Positions 1 through 8,879 of a stretch of 64,000 nt of DNA are shown here, one piece after another. A model generated the notes under the pieces. It was given only the letters and a program-made list of their open reading frames with translations. It was not told where the DNA came from and searched no databases. This stretch comes from Olivibacter domesticus. Lineage in GTDB: Bacteria; Bacteroidota; Bacteroidia; Sphingobacteriales; Sphingobacteriaceae. A program made the translations under genes and the position numbers. How positions within the stretch are numbered: position 1 is the first letter of the stretch; each line of letters opens with the position of its first letter. Location of the stretch: the NCBI RefSeq assembly GCF_900109575.1, contig NZ_FOAF01000002.1, forward strand, positions 372,001 to 436,000. The letters are read 5' to 3'.

Positions 1-1049
1 ATTCTTTTTGGGACAACATGGTTCCTGGTGGTTTTTCAGGCGATTTTTCGAAACTTAAAGATTTTGTTAACTATTGTAAAGAAAGAAACTTGGAGCCCGG
101 AGTTTATTGGGCCCCCTTCACAGATTGGGGATTCAAAGACACGAACGAACGGAAAGCAGAGGGAAGCGACTACAAATTCTCTGAAATGTGGACACGAACG
201 AAAAATGGATACCACGATTTAGATGGTGGTAGAGCATTAGATCCCACTCACCCCGGAACACAGAAAAGAATCGCCTACATTATTGAAAAGCTTAAAAACT
301 GCGGCTTTAAAATGATTAAAATTGATTTTCTAAGTCATGCAGCTATTGAATCTACACGTTTTTATGATAGTACTATTACCACCGGCATGCAAGCCTACAA
401 GCTTGGCATGGAGTGTTTAAGCGATCATTTGGCAAATACGATGTTGGTATATGCTGCTATATCACCTTCAATGGCCACAGCACCGTATGCACATATGAGG
501 CGAATTGCTTGCGATGCTTGGAAATCTATTGAAGACACCGAATATACGCTCAATAGCGTTAACTATGGCTGGTGGCAGACCTATTTATATGATTATATAG
601 ATGCTGATCACCTCGTTTTTGAAAACGAGAACCAAGGAACCAATCGTGCCCGATTGATATCGGGATTGATCACCGGCCCAGTTGTTTTGGGAGATGACTA
701 TTCAATACAGGCATCATGGCAAGAAGAAGTGAAGAAGTGGCTGCAACTTGATGCTGTTAAAGCACTTATCAAATCGGGTAAAGCATTCCAACCTATTGAA
801 GGTAATACAGGTGAAAAAACCACGCAGATTTTTGTCCGCCAAGATGAAGATTGTACTTACTTAGCCGTTTTTAATTATCAAAAGGGGGCTGCTAAAATAA
901 CCCTTGATGCCAATAGAATTGGCCTATCTGTTAAGAAAAAACATTTACTTACAGAATTATTAAGCAATGAACAGTTAACATTACAGCACAAGTTAACAGT
1001 AGCATTTAAACAAGAAGGTGCTTATATTTACCGCATCAGTAATAAGTAA
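1..1049 (+). CDS. Alpha-galactosidase-like glycoside hydrolase (clan GH-D), 5' truncated by window edge
   Basis: The reading frame is open from base 3 (residues SFWDN precede the first ATG at 18), so the true start lies outside the window. The visible 348 or so residues hold the C-terminal half of a (beta/alpha)8 barrel and a beta-sandwich tail. The motif KMIKIDFLSH (Asp about residue 103 counted from the ATG at 18) fits the clan GH-D nucleophile strand, and RRIACDAW (Asp about 166) fits the acid/base motif. The family hydrolyses alpha-galactosides, but related GH27/GH36 members act on other sugars, so substrate is open. It is followed 16 nt later by a GntR regulator and then a sodium:solute symporter, which suggests one sugar-use operon continuing from the left. 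Seen: motifs and open 5' end. Inferred: substrate class. Confidence 0.8.
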   Translation, partial: SFWDNMVPGGFSGDFSKLKDFVNYCKERNLEPGVYWAPFTDWGFKDTNERKAEGSDYKFSEMWTRTKNGYHDLDGGRALDPTHPGTQKRIAYIIEKLKNCGFKMIKIDFLSHAAIESTRFYDSTITTGMQAYKLGMECLSDHLANTMLVYAAISPSMATAPYAHMRRIACDAWKSIEDTEYTLNSVNYGWWQTYLYDYIDADHLVFENENQGTNRARLISGLITGPVVLGDDYSIQASWQEEVKKWLQLDAVKALIKSGKAFQPIEGNTGEKTTQIFVRQDEDCTYLAVFNYQKGAAKITLDANRIGLSVKKKHLLTELLSNEQLTLQHKLTVAFKQEGAYIYRISNK

Positions 1050-1065
1050 TCAATTATAGGTTCCA

Positions 1066-2103
1066 ATGAATAACAAACCACACGATCAGTCTCTCATTTT
1101 TGAAAAAATCCGTTCACTGGAACATGTCCAATCACTTTCTAAACATGAACAGCTTGTGCAAGGAGTTTTGGATGCAATTGATGCAGGAAATCTTAATGCG
1201 AACGATGTTTTACCCTCTGTAAATAACATGGTAAAAGAACTCGGATATGCAAGGGAAACCATCGTAAAAGCTTATAAGGAACTTATAGAGCGTGGTGTGA
1301 TCGCATCAAAAAATCGAAAAGCCTATTTTGTAATCAGTGAAAACACCAAGCAACAACAGAAAGTGGCTTTGCTTATGTATGCCTTCGACACCTTTCAGGA
1401 AACACTGTATCAACATTTAAAGGAAAACCTGGGTAGCGATACACAGGTTGACCTTTACTTTCATCATAATAATCCTGAAGTATTCGAAGCGATATTTAAC
1501 CGAATAGTGGGGCACTATGGGTTATATATTGTTGCACCAATTCCTTCCGAAAGAATAAAAGAACTATTAATAAGTATCCCGCCATTTAAATTGTTGATTA
1601 TAGATCGATATATTAATTTGGGTACGGATTATTCTTACATCGTTCAGGAATTTGAGGATTCCTCTTATCAGATTTTTAACGAATTAAAAAACAAGCTTTC
1701 TAACTATAAAGAGATTATTTTTTTCTTTAGAAAGAATACGGCAGAACCACAGGAAATTGTCAAATCATTCAGAAAGTTCTTAAAGAAAACTGGTTTAAAT
1801 GGAAAAATCGAAACAAATTACAAACCCGGCACCATCAAAAAACATATTGTGTACTTTACCATACATAACCCTGAACTATATGCGATACTTAAAGACGTAA
1901 TGGACAAAAATTGGGAACTGGGAAAAGATCTAGCTGTTTTGGCCCATAATGATGATGTGATTAAGGAAATTTTGGCAGGCGGTATTACCACCTTTTCAAC
2001 CGATTTTAAAAGAATGGGTCAGCTCGCAGCTACTTTTATAAAGAAAAGAGAAAAAGTACAAGTTATAATACCCACTGTATTATATCCACGCAAATCATTG
2101 TAA
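1066..2103 (+). CDS. GntR-family transcriptional regulator with sugar-binding-like C-terminal domain
   Basis: A 345-residue protein. Residues about 29-90 form a GntR winged helix-turn-helix (LPSVNNMVKELGYARETIVKAYKEL, with the two-part helix and wing ending in a KAYFV strand). Residues about 95-340 resemble a periplasmic-binding-protein/LacI-type effector domain, a layout common in Bacteroidota sugar regulators. The stop is followed after 2 nt by the GTG start of the symporter, so the two are translated together. It probably senses the sugar released by the upstream glycoside hydrolase and controls this operon, though no operator could be identified inside the window. Confidence 0.85.
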   Translation: MNNKPHDQSLIFEKIRSLEHVQSLSKHEQLVQGVLDAIDAGNLNANDVLPSVNNMVKELGYARETIVKAYKELIERGVIASKNRKAYFVISENTKQQQKVALLMYAFDTFQETLYQHLKENLGSDTQVDLYFHHNNPEVFEAIFNRIVGHYGLYIVAPIPSERIKELLISIPPFKLLIIDRYINLGTDYSYIVQEFEDSSYQIFNELKNKLSNYKEIIFFFRKNTAEPQEIVKSFRKFLKKTGLNGKIETNYKPGTIKKHIVYFTIHNPELYAILKDVMDKNWELGKDLAVLAHNDDVIKEILAGGITTFSTDFKRMGQLAATFIKKREKVQVIIPTVLYPRKSL

Positions 2104-2105
2104 AA

Positions 2106-3701
2106 GTGGTTACCTTTTTAAGCTTCGTTGTTTGCACACTTTTAGTTGCTGTAATTTCCTGGTATAAAACAAAGTCCACTAATTTAAAGACTATTAAGGG
2201 TCTCTTTTTTGCAGGAAAAAACAATAATTACCTAATCGTTGCAAGCTCTCTTCTACTCACTAATCTGAGTGCCAATCAATTTATTGGGGAGAATGAATCT
2301 GTCTATATCAACAACATGTCTGTAATGGCTTGGGGTGTTACCTCTGTTTTTGCCATGCTAATTGTTTCGGAGTATTTTTTACCTGTTTACTTAAGAGGGG
2401 GAATGATTACCACCGCAGATTTCCTCTCTCTCCGATACGATTCGGGAACCAAACAGATGGTTTCCATTATTTTTTTACTCAGTTACGCTGTTAATCTCCT
2501 TCCTCCCGTACTTTATGGAGGTGCTGTCGCCCTCACAGGAATGTTTAACTTTCAGGAAATATGGGGACTTTCCTACTGGCAATGCATTTGGGTCATGGTC
2601 TGGATATTAGGGCTCATTGGAGGAGGTTATACTATTTTAGGTGGATTGAGGGCCATCAGTATATCTGATACCTTGCTAAGTCTTGGTTTACTTCTACTAG
2701 CGATCCTACTTCCGGTATTTTCGCTACATCACCTGGGGCATGGCAACATATTAAGTGGCATTAAACAACTATTAAGCACTCACACCGACCATTTAAATGC
2801 AATAGGTTCCGCTAATGATGCCATTCCATTTGGCACTATCTTCACAGGGATGCTCCTCGTTAATCTCTATTATTGGGGCGTTGAACAATATATAATTCAG
2901 CAAACACTGGCTGCCAAGAGTTTAAAAGAGGCACAAAAGGGGATGGCTTTAGCAGCCCTTGCTAAATTATTCACGCCTCTTCTAATTAATCTGCCGGGAC
3001 TGATTGCTGTTCACTTGTACACCAATGTAGACAATACTGCGGCTATTTTTCCTTTACTTGCCTCGGATGTATTGCCTAATATATTACAGGGAGTAACGGT
3101 AGCGCTCTTGTTTGGTGCAGCCATTACTACTTATAATGCCGGATTACATAGTAGCAGCACTTTATTTGTAATGAATATATACCTACCATTCTCTAAAAGA
3201 AAAGGTGTCAATCTGAGCGATCTAAAGCTTATACGCATTAGTAGGCGATTTGAAATGCTATTATCTTTGATTGCCATGTTCTCTGCTCCTTTTATTTTGT
3301 TTGTAGACAGTGGCTTTTATACCTATTTACAACGCGTTGCCGGTTTATTTAGCTTACCTATTTTTACCATCATCGTAGTGGGTTTTTTCACCAAAAAGGT
3401 ACCACCAATAGCTGCTAAAATTGGATTATTATTTTTTATGCTCGTGTATTTTCTTTGTGAATATGTCATACAATTACAGCTCCACTACCTACATGTTTTG
3501 GCGATACTTTTCACCCTTACTGTCTTACTAATGCTACTGATAGGAAAAATCTATCCTCTTAAACAAGAACGCAAAAAATATCAATTTGAAAACACCGCTA
3601 ACCTGGTTGCTTGGCAAAACAGGCATTGGGCCTCCCTTATCTTACTTTTAATGATGGTGGGAATTTATTTGCTTTTCTCTCCTTGGGGTATAGCTAAATG
3701 A
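2106..3701 (+). CDS. Sodium:solute symporter (SSS/SLC5 family)
   Basis: A 531-residue polytopic membrane protein with about 13 hydrophobic segments. The stretch LLLTNLSANQFIGENESVY near residues 49-67 matches the unwound TM1 region of SSS sugar transporters, and the block NLYYWGVEQYIIQQTLAAKS is the typical SGLT-like SSS signature region (residues about 250-270). The start is GTG at 2106, two bases after the stop of the GntR gene; no ATG nearby would preserve the first membrane helix. It should import a sugar or related solute with sodium, coupled to the preceding hydrolase. Transcription is likely ended by the strong hairpin at 3705-3752. Confidence 0.88.
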   Translation: MVTFLSFVVCTLLVAVISWYKTKSTNLKTIKGLFFAGKNNNYLIVASSLLLTNLSANQFIGENESVYINNMSVMAWGVTSVFAMLIVSEYFLPVYLRGGMITTADFLSLRYDSGTKQMVSIIFLLSYAVNLLPPVLYGGAVALTGMFNFQEIWGLSYWQCIWVMVWILGLIGGGYTILGGLRAISISDTLLSLGLLLLAILLPVFSLHHLGHGNILSGIKQLLSTHTDHLNAIGSANDAIPFGTIFTGMLLVNLYYWGVEQYIIQQTLAAKSLKEAQKGMALAALAKLFTPLLINLPGLIAVHLYTNVDNTAAIFPLLASDVLPNILQGVTVALLFGAAITTYNAGLHSSSTLFVMNIYLPFSKRKGVNLSDLKLIRISRRFEMLLSLIAMFSAPFILFVDSGFYTYLQRVAGLFSLPIFTIIVVGFFTKKVPPIAAKIGLLFFMLVYFLCEYVIQLQLHYLHVLAILFTLTVLLMLLIGKIYPLKQERKKYQFENTANLVAWQNRHWASLILLLMMVGIYLLFSPWGIAK

Positions 3702-3704
3702 ATT

Positions 3705-3752
3705 CTATTTAAAAGGAAAATAGCACGAATAGGCTATTTTCCTTTTAAATAG
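3705..3752. terminator. Bidirectional hairpin terminator, perfect 20-bp stem
   Basis: CTATTTAAAAGGAAAATAGC at 3705-3724 pairs perfectly with its reverse complement at 3733-3752 around an 8-nt loop. It lies between convergent genes (stop of the symporter at 3701, stop of the PLP enzyme at 3770), so it can end transcription from both sides. Confidence 0.85.
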
Positions 3753-3769
3753 ATGGCACCAATACATTG

Positions 3770-4987
3770 CTAAACAGCCGCACTTAAAACTTCTCTCACT
3801 TTTTTAGCAACAATCTCCTCTTGCCCTGGCTTCAACATCCAGGCAGTTAAAACAATCTTATTTTCCTCACTGCCACCAATCTCAATGGAGGGTTGTCCTC
3901 CTCTTAATTTTTGTTGCAATTCCTTGCCACTTGTCTTAACAAGATTTTTATCCCATGAGATATGTAAAGTAGGTGTAACATTTCCTAGCGGGGGAACTTT
4001 AATTTCAGTCGACACACCTTTAACGGTTTTAGCTGCAGTGGCAATTAAGTCTACCTGAGCCCTTTGCATAGCAAATTCCTTATCATGATCAAGGCTCATA
4101 AATTTCTCCAATGCTACATACATCCCCACAATCTCTTCCTTATTAATCTTCATCCCTCTACCAATATTGAATCCGCGAGGAGGCATATGCACTCTTGCAG
4201 CTTGTATATAAGCTTTCTTACCCATTAAAAGTCCGGCACTTTGCGGGCCACGAATGGCTTTTCCACCAGAAACACATACTAAATCAAAGCCCATATCATT
4301 AAACTTCCATAAATTCGAAACAGGAGGAACATCTGCCGCTATATCAATTAGGGTCGGGATACCGTGCTTCTTAGCGATGTCCACCCACTCTTGGTGCATT
4401 ATTTTTCCTTGATCAGATTGCACGTTTAAAAAGAACATCAGTGCAGTCTTGTCGTTAATAGCGTCTTCTAGTTCCTTGACAGTTTCTACCATTATAATCT
4501 TACACCCCGTATTTCTAAGTGCATGGCTATACACGATATTATGCCCTTTTTGGCAGATCACTTCCGATTTTAATCCTGTGCCTTCCAAATGAGGTAAAAG
4601 TGTAGCCTTTTCTTCACTAACACCGGTCAAGACGCCTGCTAAACCTAATGTCATAGCAGAAAAACAACCTGCAGTTACCACCGCAGATTCAGCATGAACT
4701 AGTTTTGCTATCTTCTCTCCTACCTTATCCTGTAGCTCATCGAGCATACAAAACTCAAGGGAGCTGCTATTAATGGCATCCATAACCTCGGCACGCATCA
4801 ATGAACCTGTCATTGCTGTATACGTTCCCGCAGCATTAATAAATGTGCGTACTCCCAATTCCTCAAATAGATTTCGATTTATTCCAGGAACGGGTGCAAA
4901 CACATGCTTATCAACTTCTACATACCTGCTTAGCATACTACTAGCAGGCATAACTGATAAATATTTAAGTAGTTCTCGTCTTCTCAT
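3770..4987 (-). CDS. Exported PLP-dependent enzyme of the SelA / D-glucosaminate ammonia-lyase-like family
   Basis: A 405-residue fold-type-I PLP enzyme. The Schiff-base lysine is probably K243 in VSGGKAIRGPQSAG, with a PLP-contacting Asp in PTLIDIAAD (about 215-219); this pattern is typical of the selA-related group that includes D-glucosaminate-6-phosphate ammonia-lyase (DgaE). The N-terminus (RRRELLKYLSVMPASSML) resembles a twin-arginine signal, which would suit export of a folded, cofactor-loaded enzyme; without a cleavage-site test this remains an inference. It is the last gene of the susC operon, 12 nt after the BASS carrier. Family members eliminate ammonia from amino acids or amino-sugar acids, giving an enamine/imine that fits the RidA encoded two genes upstream. 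Exact substrate unknown. Confidence 0.8.
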   Translation of the reverse strand: MRRRELLKYLSVMPASSMLSRYVEVDKHVFAPVPGINRNLFEELGVRTFINAAGTYTAMTGSLMRAEVMDAINSSSLEFCMLDELQDKVGEKIAKLVHAESAVVTAGCFSAMTLGLAGVLTGVSEEKATLLPHLEGTGLKSEVICQKGHNIVYSHALRNTGCKIIMVETVKELEDAINDKTALMFFLNVQSDQGKIMHQEWVDIAKKHGIPTLIDIAADVPPVSNLWKFNDMGFDLVCVSGGKAIRGPQSAGLLMGKKAYIQAARVHMPPRGFNIGRGMKINKEEIVGMYVALEKFMSLDHDKEFAMQRAQVDLIATAAKTVKGVSTEIKVPPLGNVTPTLHISWDKNLVKTSGKELQQKLRGGQPSIEIGGSEENKIVLTAWMLKPGQEEIVAKKVREVLSAAV

Positions 4988-4999
4988 TTTTATTGTTAA

Positions 5000-6118
5000 T
5001 TAATTTTTAACATCAACGTTTAAGGCTGTCACTTTTTCTTCCGGCAAAGGTTTTTGCTGCCAGTAAGAAGCTAATAGCGAGCCTGTAATATTCATAAGCG
5101 GACCAAAAATTGCTGGTGCTAAACCTACAGTGGCCAATTTTCCCATTTCTTTAGCAATACCCGAAGCTAAACCACCATTTTGCATACCAACTTCAATGGC
5201 CATCGTTCTGCAATCTTTTTCGGTCATTTTAAATAGTCTACCACAACCATATCCAAATAAATACCCGCATAAATTGTGAATCAAAACCAATAAGATCAGC
5301 TGAGGACCGATACTTAATAAACTGTCTCTCCCGGCAGCTGTAATAATGGCAATGATCAAGGCGATGCCACCCATAGACATTTTCGGCATAAAATGATCTA
5401 ACCACGCTATTTTTCCATGCAACAACTTATTAAAGAGTAAACCGAACCCGATCGGCAGAATCACCATTTTTAAAATATCCCACATCATATCGAGTAGGTT
5501 AATTTCTACAAATGCTCCTGCTAGGGCTTTCATAAGTAAAGGTGTTACCAAAGGTGATAATAGGGTGGATACTGCCGTAATGGTAATAGACAGCGGGAGA
5601 TTTGCCTTTGCCATATAAGACATTACATTGGAAGCCATACCGTTTGGAGAACATCCAATTAAGATAATCCCCGCAGCGATCTCCGGCGGAAATCCACTTA
5701 AATTAGCTAAGGTATACCCTATTAAAGGCATGATAAGGAAATGACTGAATACGCCAATAAAGACCCCTTTAGGATGTTTAATTATCCCTACAAAATCTTG
5801 CACGCTCATAGCGGTTCCCATACCGAACATGATGAGTTGGATTAAAGGGGTTATTAAATTGGCTAGCGTAAAGCCGTTTATCGTCAAAAAATATTGAGGA
5901 TAAAATAGCGCAAGACTTACCATCGCGAAGATGAGCAGCGAATAGGCATAACCTTTTAATAAGTTAATTCCCCTAAAAGCTAATGAGGTGGATAAGAAAA
6001 ACAGCACTACTAAAATGCCAATTGCATGCTGGATGTTAAACAGGTAACATAAGATGCTTAAACAGACACAGCATAGCGCGACAACCAAAGCACCTTTATA
6101 AAAAACACTTATTTTCAC
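5000..6118 (-). CDS. Bile acid:sodium symporter family (BASS) carrier
   Basis: A 372-residue membrane protein with roughly 10-12 hydrophobic segments. The sequence GCSPNGMASNVMSYMAKANL followed by LSPLVTPLL is the conserved BASS crossover region, and GMQNGGLASGIA is the second one. Two to three hydrophobic segments precede the usual BASS core, making it longer than compact bacterial members (about 300-320). The family moves organic anions with sodium; characterised members include bile-acid, pyruvate (plant BASS2) and ketopantoate-type carriers. Placed between RraA and the PLP enzyme, it could bring the keto-acid product of the periplasmic pathway into the cell. Direction and substrate are inferred. 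Confidence 0.87.
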   Translation of the reverse strand: MKISVFYKGALVVALCCVCLSILCYLFNIQHAIGILVVLFFLSTSLAFRGINLLKGYAYSLLIFAMVSLALFYPQYFLTINGFTLANLITPLIQLIMFGMGTAMSVQDFVGIIKHPKGVFIGVFSHFLIMPLIGYTLANLSGFPPEIAAGIILIGCSPNGMASNVMSYMAKANLPLSITITAVSTLLSPLVTPLLMKALAGAFVEINLLDMMWDILKMVILPIGFGLLFNKLLHGKIAWLDHFMPKMSMGGIALIIAIITAAGRDSLLSIGPQLILLVLIHNLCGYLFGYGCGRLFKMTEKDCRTMAIEVGMQNGGLASGIAKEMGKLATVGLAPAIFGPLMNITGSLLASYWQQKPLPEEKVTALNVDVKN

Positions 6119-6145
6119 GTTATTTTCAATTAAAAGGTTTAATTA

Positions 6146-7102
6146 TTACCAGGTCCTCTTTTTCATCAGCTCATCAAGCTGCGTTTTACTCATCTTCACT
6201 TGATCCTCATGCTGTTTCAACCACGACAAAAAATCACTTTTAATTTGATCGTCCCATTGATTATCAATTTGCCCGACGCTATAAGTACCCGATTTAATCC
6301 GTTCATTCCCAAAGGCATCCCTTAACTGAATAAATTCCGCCGTAACAATCACTTTTTCAGCCAAGTGGGCAGGAATAAACAAAGCTCCCTCTTTATTGGA
6401 AAGTACCAGATCACCTGGAAGAACAACCGCTTTCCCTATTCTTATGGGCGTATTAATCCCTATCAGCATAGATTCTTCGAGAAATGAAGGATGAAAGCCT
6501 CTTACAAAGGCATTAAAACCCTTTATTTCTTTTAAACCATTAAAATCCCGCACCGCTGCGTCAAAAACAACTCCATTTCCAGTACGATTAAAAATGGCAT
6601 TTCCAAGCGTTTGACCAATCAATGTACCCCCTGCAATCTTACCAAATCCGTCGGCTACATATACGTCGCCTTTCTGTAATAAATCAATTGGCCATGAATT
6701 GGTATTACCCTTTTTACCTTGGTTGTGTCCGCGCGTTAAAATAGATTTCTCAACGTCGGGTCTGCTGGGAATATACATGGCTGTAAGTGCCCGCCCAGCA
6801 ATCAGGGCATCCTCATGTAGCATTTGCCATCCTTGCTCAAATTGGTTATTATATCCCTCATTTCTTAAAATGGTCCATGCGTCATCAAAACCAATGGCAC
6901 GTGCACGCGTAATGAGCTCATCAGGTATTTTTGGGCGGCCATCGTCAAATCGTGCCCCACTCCATTCGGCTGTTAAGAATAATAACTCCTCCTTCGGAAT
7001 ATGCTGCGCAAAAACAATTGACTTTCCAGCAAAAAAGCATAAGCAAAAGCACCACCACAGTTTGCTAATCAGGTTCATAAAAGGTTTGCTTTTCTTAAAC
7101 AT
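6146..7102 (-). CDS. Exported RraA-family protein (aldolase/decarboxylase-like)
   Basis: A 318-residue protein: a hydrophobic Sec-like signal (residues about 10-32, ending VFAQ), about 100 residues of linker/helical region, then an RraA domain. The stretch GNGVVFDAAVRDFNGL carries the Arg-Asp pair (R185, D186) that is catalytic in HMG/CHA aldolases of this family, and KGDVYVADGFGKIAGGTLIG supplies the glycine-rich metal/substrate site. These aldolases cleave 4-hydroxy-2-oxoacids to pyruvate; others in the family only bind RNase E, but that role needs a cytoplasmic protein. The start overlaps the end of the RidA gene by 8 nt. The added signal peptide is unusual for the family. Confidence 0.8.
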   Translation of the reverse strand: MFKKSKPFMNLISKLWWCFCLCFFAGKSIVFAQHIPKEELLFLTAEWSGARFDDGRPKIPDELITRARAIGFDDAWTILRNEGYNNQFEQGWQMLHEDALIAGRALTAMYIPSRPDVEKSILTRGHNQGKKGNTNSWPIDLLQKGDVYVADGFGKIAGGTLIGQTLGNAIFNRTGNGVVFDAAVRDFNGLKEIKGFNAFVRGFHPSFLEESMLIGINTPIRIGKAVVLPGDLVLSNKEGALFIPAHLAEKVIVTAEFIQLRDAFGNERIKSGTYSVGQIDNQWDDQIKSDFLSWLKQHEDQVKMSKTQLDELMKKRTW

Positions 7103-7556
7103 AGGCTATACAGTCCATCTCTACTAATGAATCCCCCGGTACACCTCCATAAGTTGCCACGGTGGTGCGAACAGGAGGTTTGTTGCCGAAACGCCCCTTG
7201 TATACTTCATTCATGCTTTTATAGTCGCCTAAGTCTGCTAGATACACATTTACTTTCAGCACTTTTTCCATAGACGAGCCAGCTTTCTTAAGCTCAGTTT
7301 CAAGTTCTTTCAATACATGGTCTGTATGTGCTTTTATGTCTCCATCGAAATGTGCACCCTTACCTGCAACGAAGATTAACCCATTGTATTTCGTGGATCC
7401 TGAGAACAAGGGTACATCTTGGTGTTTGGTAACATTGAAGGCCTCCTTTTCAGTTGTCGAGGTACTAACGGCCGCTTTTGCAATGGTACTAGCCCCTGCA
7501 ATTCCAATTAACGAAGTGAATAATCGTTTTAGAACCGATCTTCTTTCTGTTTTCAT
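7095..7556 (-). CDS. Exported RidA-family (YjgF/YER057c) imine/enamine deaminase-like protein
   Basis: A 153-residue protein. The C-terminal 110 residues are a RidA domain: the substrate-carboxylate arginine is R130 in PPVRTTVATYGGVP and the acidic residue E146 lies in LVEMDCIAYV, so the active site looks intact. The first 30 residues (ERRSVLKRLFTSLIGIAG then AKAA) look like a Tat signal, whereas canonical RidA is cytosolic. RidA hydrolyses 2-aminoacrylate-type enamines made by PLP enzymes to keto acids plus ammonia. Its presence two genes from a PLP ammonia-lyase-like enzyme with a similar export signal suggests the two act in sequence in the periplasm. Confidence 0.85.
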   Translation of the reverse strand: MKTERRSVLKRLFTSLIGIAGASTIAKAAVSTSTTEKEAFNVTKHQDVPLFSGSTKYNGLIFVAGKGAHFDGDIKAHTDHVLKELETELKKAGSSMEKVLKVNVYLADLGDYKSMNEVYKGRFGNKPPVRTTVATYGGVPGDSLVEMDCIAYV

Positions 7557-7595
7557 AATAAATTTGTTTAATTGTTTAAAATTGAATTATTGTAT

Positions 7596-8855
7596 TTAAT
7601 GATGATTTCCTTTTTTTTGGAATACTACAGGGTTTGCTATTCCATTCAAATCATATACGATCTCCCCTGCTCTAATGGTCATTTCACAACCTAGCTTCTC
7701 CTTGCCTGCAATCTTAAATCCGGTATAATCAAAAAAACCAAAGTCTCCCTTTTGTAAGCCCAAAACCGCCACATCGGCCTCCGAGCCTACACTTAAACTT
7801 CCTAATGCTGGGCGTTTAATAATCTGGGCTGGTTGCCAAGTACTTGCAGCGATAACTTGCTGAAGGCTCATGCCCATTACCAGACATTTGGACATAACGC
7901 TTAGCATATCTTTCATGGCATTGTTCATACTACCGGTATGTATATCGGTACTAATAGCGTCTGGATAAAAGCCTTCGCGAATAGCTGGTATAGCTTGCGA
8001 AAAAGAAAAACTGATACCCCCATAACCAATATCAAAATAGCGCCCCTGTTTTCTGGCTTCCCAAGCAAATGGCTTGACTTTGTTTGCTGTAACATCTACA
8101 ATAGATTCGCGACCGTTTATTTGCGCAAAGCAGTGTGTTAAAATATCGCCTTTACGCAGGTGTTTAAGTAATAATTGGTCTAAAGGAAGCGGCGGATTGC
8201 TCCCTCCAAAGTCTACCATAACAGGTATTCCGCCCGCACGTTCGCCCGCTTCTACCGCATGGTCTACTATCGTCCAATCATGTCCTTCAAAATGCGCAAC
8301 TTTAAATCCTACCACGTAATCACGGTTCTGCTTGGCAACAAGTGCCGCCATCTTGGGGTCTGTATCGTTCAAATCTTGTTCATAAGCGCCGCCACGCATA
8401 CCTTCTCCAATGATATTTAAGAAAGCCAGCACCCTTGTTTTAGAATGATCAATGGTTTGATCTTTGTAAGTTTGAAAACTTTTCCAACCAGGACTGCCTG
8501 CATCTACTACTGTGGTTACACCAACGCGAAAGGTAAAACCATCTGGAGGTAAGGCGGTAAAGCTATTTCTAAGGTAGTTATATGGCTCCGTCCCAAAAAA
8601 ATGATGCGTATGGATATCTATTAATCCTGGGGTTACATATAAACCTTTTGCATCAACGGTCTGTAAAGCCGTTCCTTCTATCTGCTTGCCTACCTTTACT
8701 ATCTTGCCGTCATTAATAGCAACATCCATTATTTCATCGATATTATTCTTAGGGTCGATCACGTGCCCACCTTTTATTAATATGGCATATTCCTGGGTAT
8801 AGCCGCTAAACCAGCATAAACATAGGAAACTTATAAAAGCAATATAGGATTTCAT
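7596..8855 (-). CDS. Exported amidohydrolase/deacetylase metallohydrolase (EF_0837/AHA_3915-like)
   Basis: A 419-residue amidohydrolase-superfamily enzyme with an N-terminal signal (residues 1-20, FISFLCLCWFSGYTQ). The metal site is visible: HxH in DIHTHHF (H82, H84), a probable carboxylated lysine in VGFKVAHFEGHD (K185), a histidine in ILTHCF (H241) and Asp in AISTDIHTG (D304). Members similar to this are often encoded beside SelA-like PLP enzymes, as here, and are annotated as dihydroorotase-like deacetylases. It probably opens a ring or removes an acyl group from a nitrogenous substrate delivered by SusC/SusD. It starts 24 nt after susD, in the same operon. Confidence 0.85.
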   Translation of the reverse strand: MKSYIAFISFLCLCWFSGYTQEYAILIKGGHVIDPKNNIDEIMDVAINDGKIVKVGKQIEGTALQTVDAKGLYVTPGLIDIHTHHFFGTEPYNYLRNSFTALPPDGFTFRVGVTTVVDAGSPGWKSFQTYKDQTIDHSKTRVLAFLNIIGEGMRGGAYEQDLNDTDPKMAALVAKQNRDYVVGFKVAHFEGHDWTIVDHAVEAGERAGGIPVMVDFGGSNPPLPLDQLLLKHLRKGDILTHCFAQINGRESIVDVTANKVKPFAWEARKQGRYFDIGYGGISFSFSQAIPAIREGFYPDAISTDIHTGSMNNAMKDMLSVMSKCLVMGMSLQQVIAASTWQPAQIIKRPALGSLSVGSEADVAVLGLQKGDFGFFDYTGFKIAGKEKLGCEMTIRAGEIVYDLNGIANPVVFQKKGNHH

Positions 8856-8879
8856 TTTATAGTTTTTTAATTATTTAAA

